Below are positions 36,989 to 39,949 of a stretch of DNA of 39,949 nt, one piece after another. Positions within the stretch are counted from its first letter, which is position 1, and every line of letters begins with the position of its first letter. The notes beneath the pieces were generated by a model. The model was given only the letters and a program-made list of their open reading frames with translations. It was not told the origin of the DNA and did not search any database. Source of the stretch: Asparagopsis taxiformis (lineage: Eukaryota; Rhodophyta; Florideophyceae; Bonnemaisoniales; Bonnemaisoniaceae); assembly GCA_030407315.1 (NCBI GenBank), contig JALQPE010000585.1:1-39949 (forward strand), in the 5' to 3' direction. The translations under genes and the position numbers were made by a program.

Positions 36989-37472
36989 GCAGATGTGAGA
37001 ATCAAAATGGTCGCTTACCAGTGTTTACTAAAAATTGCGAGCTCACCAGATTATTTCTACTACTGGCGAGATGCGCCAACGGTGAGTCGGACAGCCTGTT
37101 CTTGGTTTGTCCAGACAGTCTGTCGTTGCCATCACCACCTGCCAATCTGGTACACGTGTGATTTCTATCATGCCATCGCCACATGTACATATATCATAAC
37201 ATTTTCCCAGTGCCAGGACCTCAACTCGTCCTAGCATTTCTAATTACTAATTTGAATTATGACAAACAAATTAAAACTTCTGAGGCTAGTTACTCCGTAA
37301 TGGAGTGTCGTAAGAGCCCCGGAGAAGTTGCTACCCAACTAATTCGGTGACGCTGAATACAATGAGATAGTTTTCGGAGCGCTCAGAGCACTCCTTCATA
37401 GAGAAATCGAGAGTCAATGTTTTCTCACGGAATTAGGCCTTCGAGGCCTATTCGCAGTGATTCAACAGCAGA
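36989..37472 (-). repeat. Solo copia LTR with GCAGA target duplication
   Basis: 36994-37467 (474 bp, TGTGAG...TTCAACA) is a diverged copy of the copia LTR in the orientation of copia-2: it shares GGTCGCTTACC, TGCGAGCTCAC, CAATCTGGTACACGTG, ATCATAACATTTTCCC, GAGAAGTTGCTACCC and CATAGAGAAATCGAG with it in order. Direct repeats GCAGA at 36989-36993 and 37468-37472 flank it exactly. No internal sequence remains, so it arose by recombination between two LTRs. Its divergence shows it is much older than copia-2. Confidence 0.92.
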
Positions 37473-37769
37473 AATGCACCCATTCGCCGGGGTAGGAAGA
37501 GTCGTAGAACTGGGAGGGATACAGAGACTTCTACATTCGCCCCTTTCCAGCGCACAAGAGCAAACGGAGAGTCTGTGGGTGTCGTTTTGGAAGGGTCATG
37601 TCTGCCTGGGATACAACAGCGATGATTCTGGGCTTCGAAAGCGCCTACATGATGTGTCGCCCATACATGGTTTTCGACTCTGAGAAATCCAATTCATCTG
37701 TCTTGCTAATCGTACCGACGGTGGGCACATCCTGACCACTACTCAGATCTTCTGCTTCCGTCCCCGGTA
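37473..37769 (+). other. Linker between solo LTR and next frame
   Basis: A frame running to 37683 reads HPFAGVGRVVELGGIQRLLH, then WKGHVCLGYNSDD, mildly protein-like and probably part of the interrupted ParB/methyltransferase gene, but no domain is seen. Confidence 0.3.
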
Positions 37770-38363
37770 GTGAAAGTCCGCGAGGATGCAGGTTATCCAG
37801 GCACTTTTGATATCTCTGTTGATGCTAGGTTGAGGTCTTTGACAGAAGCCGTACTAGTGTCTGTGTATGACTGTATGACAGGCATTGATGTATTTGGATC
37901 AAGTACGAACCAGATGGAAGGGCTGCGCACTAAATTTTTCCATCAGCCTGACCGGTTCGGATTGAACGCCTTCATCGAAGCAAGAATTGAACAATCCATC
38001 GCATTGGATGGTCACGAAAGACTCAAGGTATGGAAGAACTGGAACCGTGAAATGCGTGTGAAGCCAGTTGATGTCTGCGACTTGAAAATTCTCTACGAGA
38101 CTGAACAGCGCAACGCAGCATCCAGATCTCTTTCTCGAGAAAGAGATCGTCTTGAGTCGAATGAATCAATGCAGCACAGCACTCGCCGTTTAGGTACAGG
38201 TGTAAGGAAACCTACCAATGACTCTGGATCCCAGTATACATCCAGCATGGATGGGAGGGCTTCGTCCGCAATGGACACGGTTATGCAAGATGTTGCGGAG
38301 GATACACCGTCAGCGGAGGCAGTGGGTGAGGAAGAGGGGGTACCAGATCATATGTGCAATTGA
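37770..38363 (+). pseudogene. Linker protein segment upstream of the methyltransferase
   Basis: 197 codons beginning near 37770 (VREDAGYPGTFDISVDARLR). The first half is helical (LTEAVLVSVYDCMTGIDVFG, FGLNAFIEARIEQSIALDGH). The second half is Ser/Arg/Glu-rich and disordered, ending EEEGVPDHMCN. It overlaps the methyltransferase frame by ten bases. No domain is recognised. It may be the central linker of a ParB-methyltransferase fusion. Confidence 0.4.
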
Positions 38364-39414
38364 AAAAGGTCATGAAGAGATTTTTCGTGGCTTACAACTG
38401 TACAGCCTCGAGGTTAGTGCACCAGGTTAACACTGATTCAATTGGCGTGCTTTCAGGGAATACTATTGATGGACAAGCACAACTTGTGCTCACCGATCCA
38501 CCCTTCAACACACGGAGGGAGAAAGGCAAGACCAATTCAGAGTATGATGACATCAATAGCGCACAAATGTTTCGTACTGGAAAGGACATTTCTCGAATGC
38601 TGCGCCCTGGAGGACATGCCCTGATATTTTCCAGTATCAAACAGTTGGTTGGGTGGGGAGAAGCTCTTCAAAATGCAGAAAGCGGGGAACAATCCATGCG
38701 TACAGACGATGTTCCTCTCATTCTAAGCCGTCGTCCCTACGTATTCATCCAAAACCCAATGAACAAATCGTGTTCATTACACAACATTCACGAGTTTGTT
38801 GTGCACAGTTTCAAACGTGGGATGGGAGCTGCCGCGTTTGAAATGGTTGATTATTCTTTGCATAACCGTTACCTTTCACGACATCCAGGGTATGTGAACG
38901 CAATCGACAACTGCCCAAAGCTCGGACCTGGTGAGTCATTGAACTTCGAAGACAAAAGGCTACGTGCGGAGCAGAAGCCTCTGTCCATACTTCGAGAGCT
39001 TATTTCAAGGTTTTCAAAGCCAGGAGACATTGTGGTAGATCTATTCTCCGGAACGTATTCTACTGCAATAGCTTGCATGACAATGAGAGATGGTCTGTAT
39101 CGCAAGTTATTGGATGTGAGAAAAGACGCCACATGCCATGGATCAGCTCAGCCGTTGTTGCTGGATTGCTTGTTAGGCAAGGTCGAGATGGAGTTTTTGG
39201 GGAGGCAACCAAAAATGACATATCGAGTATTCTCGCTAACAAAGAATGGAATTACTCGATAAGGAGCAATGTAGGAAGTGAAAGACTTCGACATCGAAGT
39301 GATGCGCCTGATGGATTCCCGTCGGTATCTTCACTACCACTGCATATGTTGCAATTTGTCTCCTCTGTTGCGCGGGATCAAAGCATGCTCCGAAGACTTG
39401 CCGAAGTCCAATGA
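38354..39414 (+). pseudogene. Beta-type DNA methyltransferase (N6-adenine or N4-cytosine)
   Basis: Motif IV QLVLTDPPFNTR (DPPF at residues 48-51) comes first, then MLRPGGHALIFSS, a target-recognition part, motif X-like QKPLSILRELISRF (208-220) and motif I IVVDLFSGTYSTA (226-238). The order IV-X-I is the beta class of amino methyltransferases, which transfer a methyl group from S-adenosylmethionine to the exocyclic N of A or C. Directly after motif I the frame goes wrong: the expected GCE motif lies in another frame (RWSVSQVIGCEKRRHM, near 39087-39135), which stays open to 39414. So one base is gained or lost near 39080. Core catalytic motifs are intact. Most eukaryotes lack this class, so transfer from a phage, virus or bacterium is likely. 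Confidence 0.7.
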
Positions 39415-39902
39415 ATGAATGGGGCGTAGAAGATTAGGCAAGGTTTTCTCCGTTGACCTGAGATGTGATGCTTGCAGTAGATGCCTCCTTTCACAACGTT
39501 ATTGTTGCTGCATCGACAGTCGAGAGGGAGGATTGGGGGTTTGCCGCAGAGATTTAGAGAGGGGCTCTGTTGTTGGATGGTATAATGGGACAATTTTATA
39601 CGGGAAGATTGGGGGAGAATGAACCGCAACGCAGTCGCTTGTACGGACCGGACGGTTCGGTTGTACTGGAGAAAGATTCCAAAACTTCAACATGGAGATG
39701 GAGACCAGTGTCATCGGAGAAGAAGCACCGGTCGACAAATATATCTTGTACCAGCGGAATACAATTGTCTGCAGCCTACCTCAACGAAAGTAGGACCATT
39801 GACGGAATGGAGAGAGTTGCAAATGTGCACGCAGAAAAAATGCGGAGTTCCGAGTTCACACAAGGACGTCAAATCCTACTTGCGACTTCAAGTATGCAGT
39901 AG
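39415..39902 (+). pseudogene. SET-domain-like remnant
   Basis: Two pieces in different frames fit the start and end of a SET domain. REGGLGVCRRDLERGSVVGW followed by YNGTILYG (about 39518-39600) resembles the opening G.GV.A..di..G..v..Y.G motif. LSAAYLNESRTIDG and ANVHAEKM (about 39765-39841) resemble the later a.yINd....aNv motif. SET proteins methylate lysines, usually on histones. The middle and the final catalytic Tyr are not identified, and the stretch ends at the window edge. It follows the methyltransferase by a few bases. Confidence 0.45.
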
Positions 39903-39949
39903 CAAAACTGATCTCATCCTAGCGCAGGTTGTAGTAGATGTTCGAGCTG
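39903..39949. other. Window end
   Basis: The last 47 bases may continue the SET-like gene (frame AVAKLISS). Too short to call. Confidence 0.3.

Overview
This window is eukaryotic nuclear DNA dominated by LTR retrotransposons nested in, and next to, decayed genes. Evidence for a eukaryote: complete copia and gypsy elements, a spliceosomal intron with donor, branch site, pyrimidine tract and acceptor, a remnant of the nucleolar ribosome-assembly factor Rrp5, and SET-like and chromodomain sequences. The species cannot be fixed from the sequence; a compact-genome alga or other protist is my guess.

Layout: (1) 1-2640 is GC-rich and holds the 5' part of a frameshifted minus-strand gene of unknown type. 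(2) 2625-4016 (minus) is the N-terminal part of a DDE-transposase-like protein. (3) 4211-10624 is a complete copia element (copia-1, plus strand) with two 488-bp LTRs, an initiator-tRNA half-tRNA primer site, an extra spliced gene for a double U1-type zinc finger between the LTR and gag, and gag-pol. (4) 10625-16198 is a 5'-truncated, GC-rich gypsy element (gypsy-1) without recognisable LTRs; its protease is interrupted and its chromodomain is out of frame. (5) 16855-22853 is a young complete gypsy element (gypsy-2) with LTRs, gag, pol, a chromodomain behind one in-frame stop, and a leader holding five covarying hairpins. It lies between two stretches resembling Rrp5. (6) 23641-26285 carries broken reading frames that include Sel1-like repeats. 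(7) 26453-31260 is a second, minus-strand copia element (copia-2) with near-identical LTRs and a perfect CCTGA target duplication; it lost the zinc-finger gene and the start of gag. (8) 31266-39949 contains decayed genes on both strands, ending in a same-strand series of ParB-like, beta-type DNA methyltransferase and SET-like segments, interrupted by a solo copia LTR with a GCAGA target duplication.

How the parts work together: in each retrotransposon the LTR drives transcription, gag packages the RNA, and pol supplies protease, integrase, reverse transcriptase and RNase H. Three features go beyond the usual plan. Copia-1 carries an RNA-binding-type zinc-finger gene whose start codon appears to be made by splicing. 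Gypsy-2 has an array of hairpins with conserved loops and compensated stems, partly enclosed by a 10-bp stem, where a packaging or translation signal would sit. The ParB/methyltransferase/SET series looks like the remains of a mobile or viral module that writes both DNA and histone marks. Most non-retroelement genes are frameshifted, so the region behaves as a retroelement graveyard with two recent insertions.
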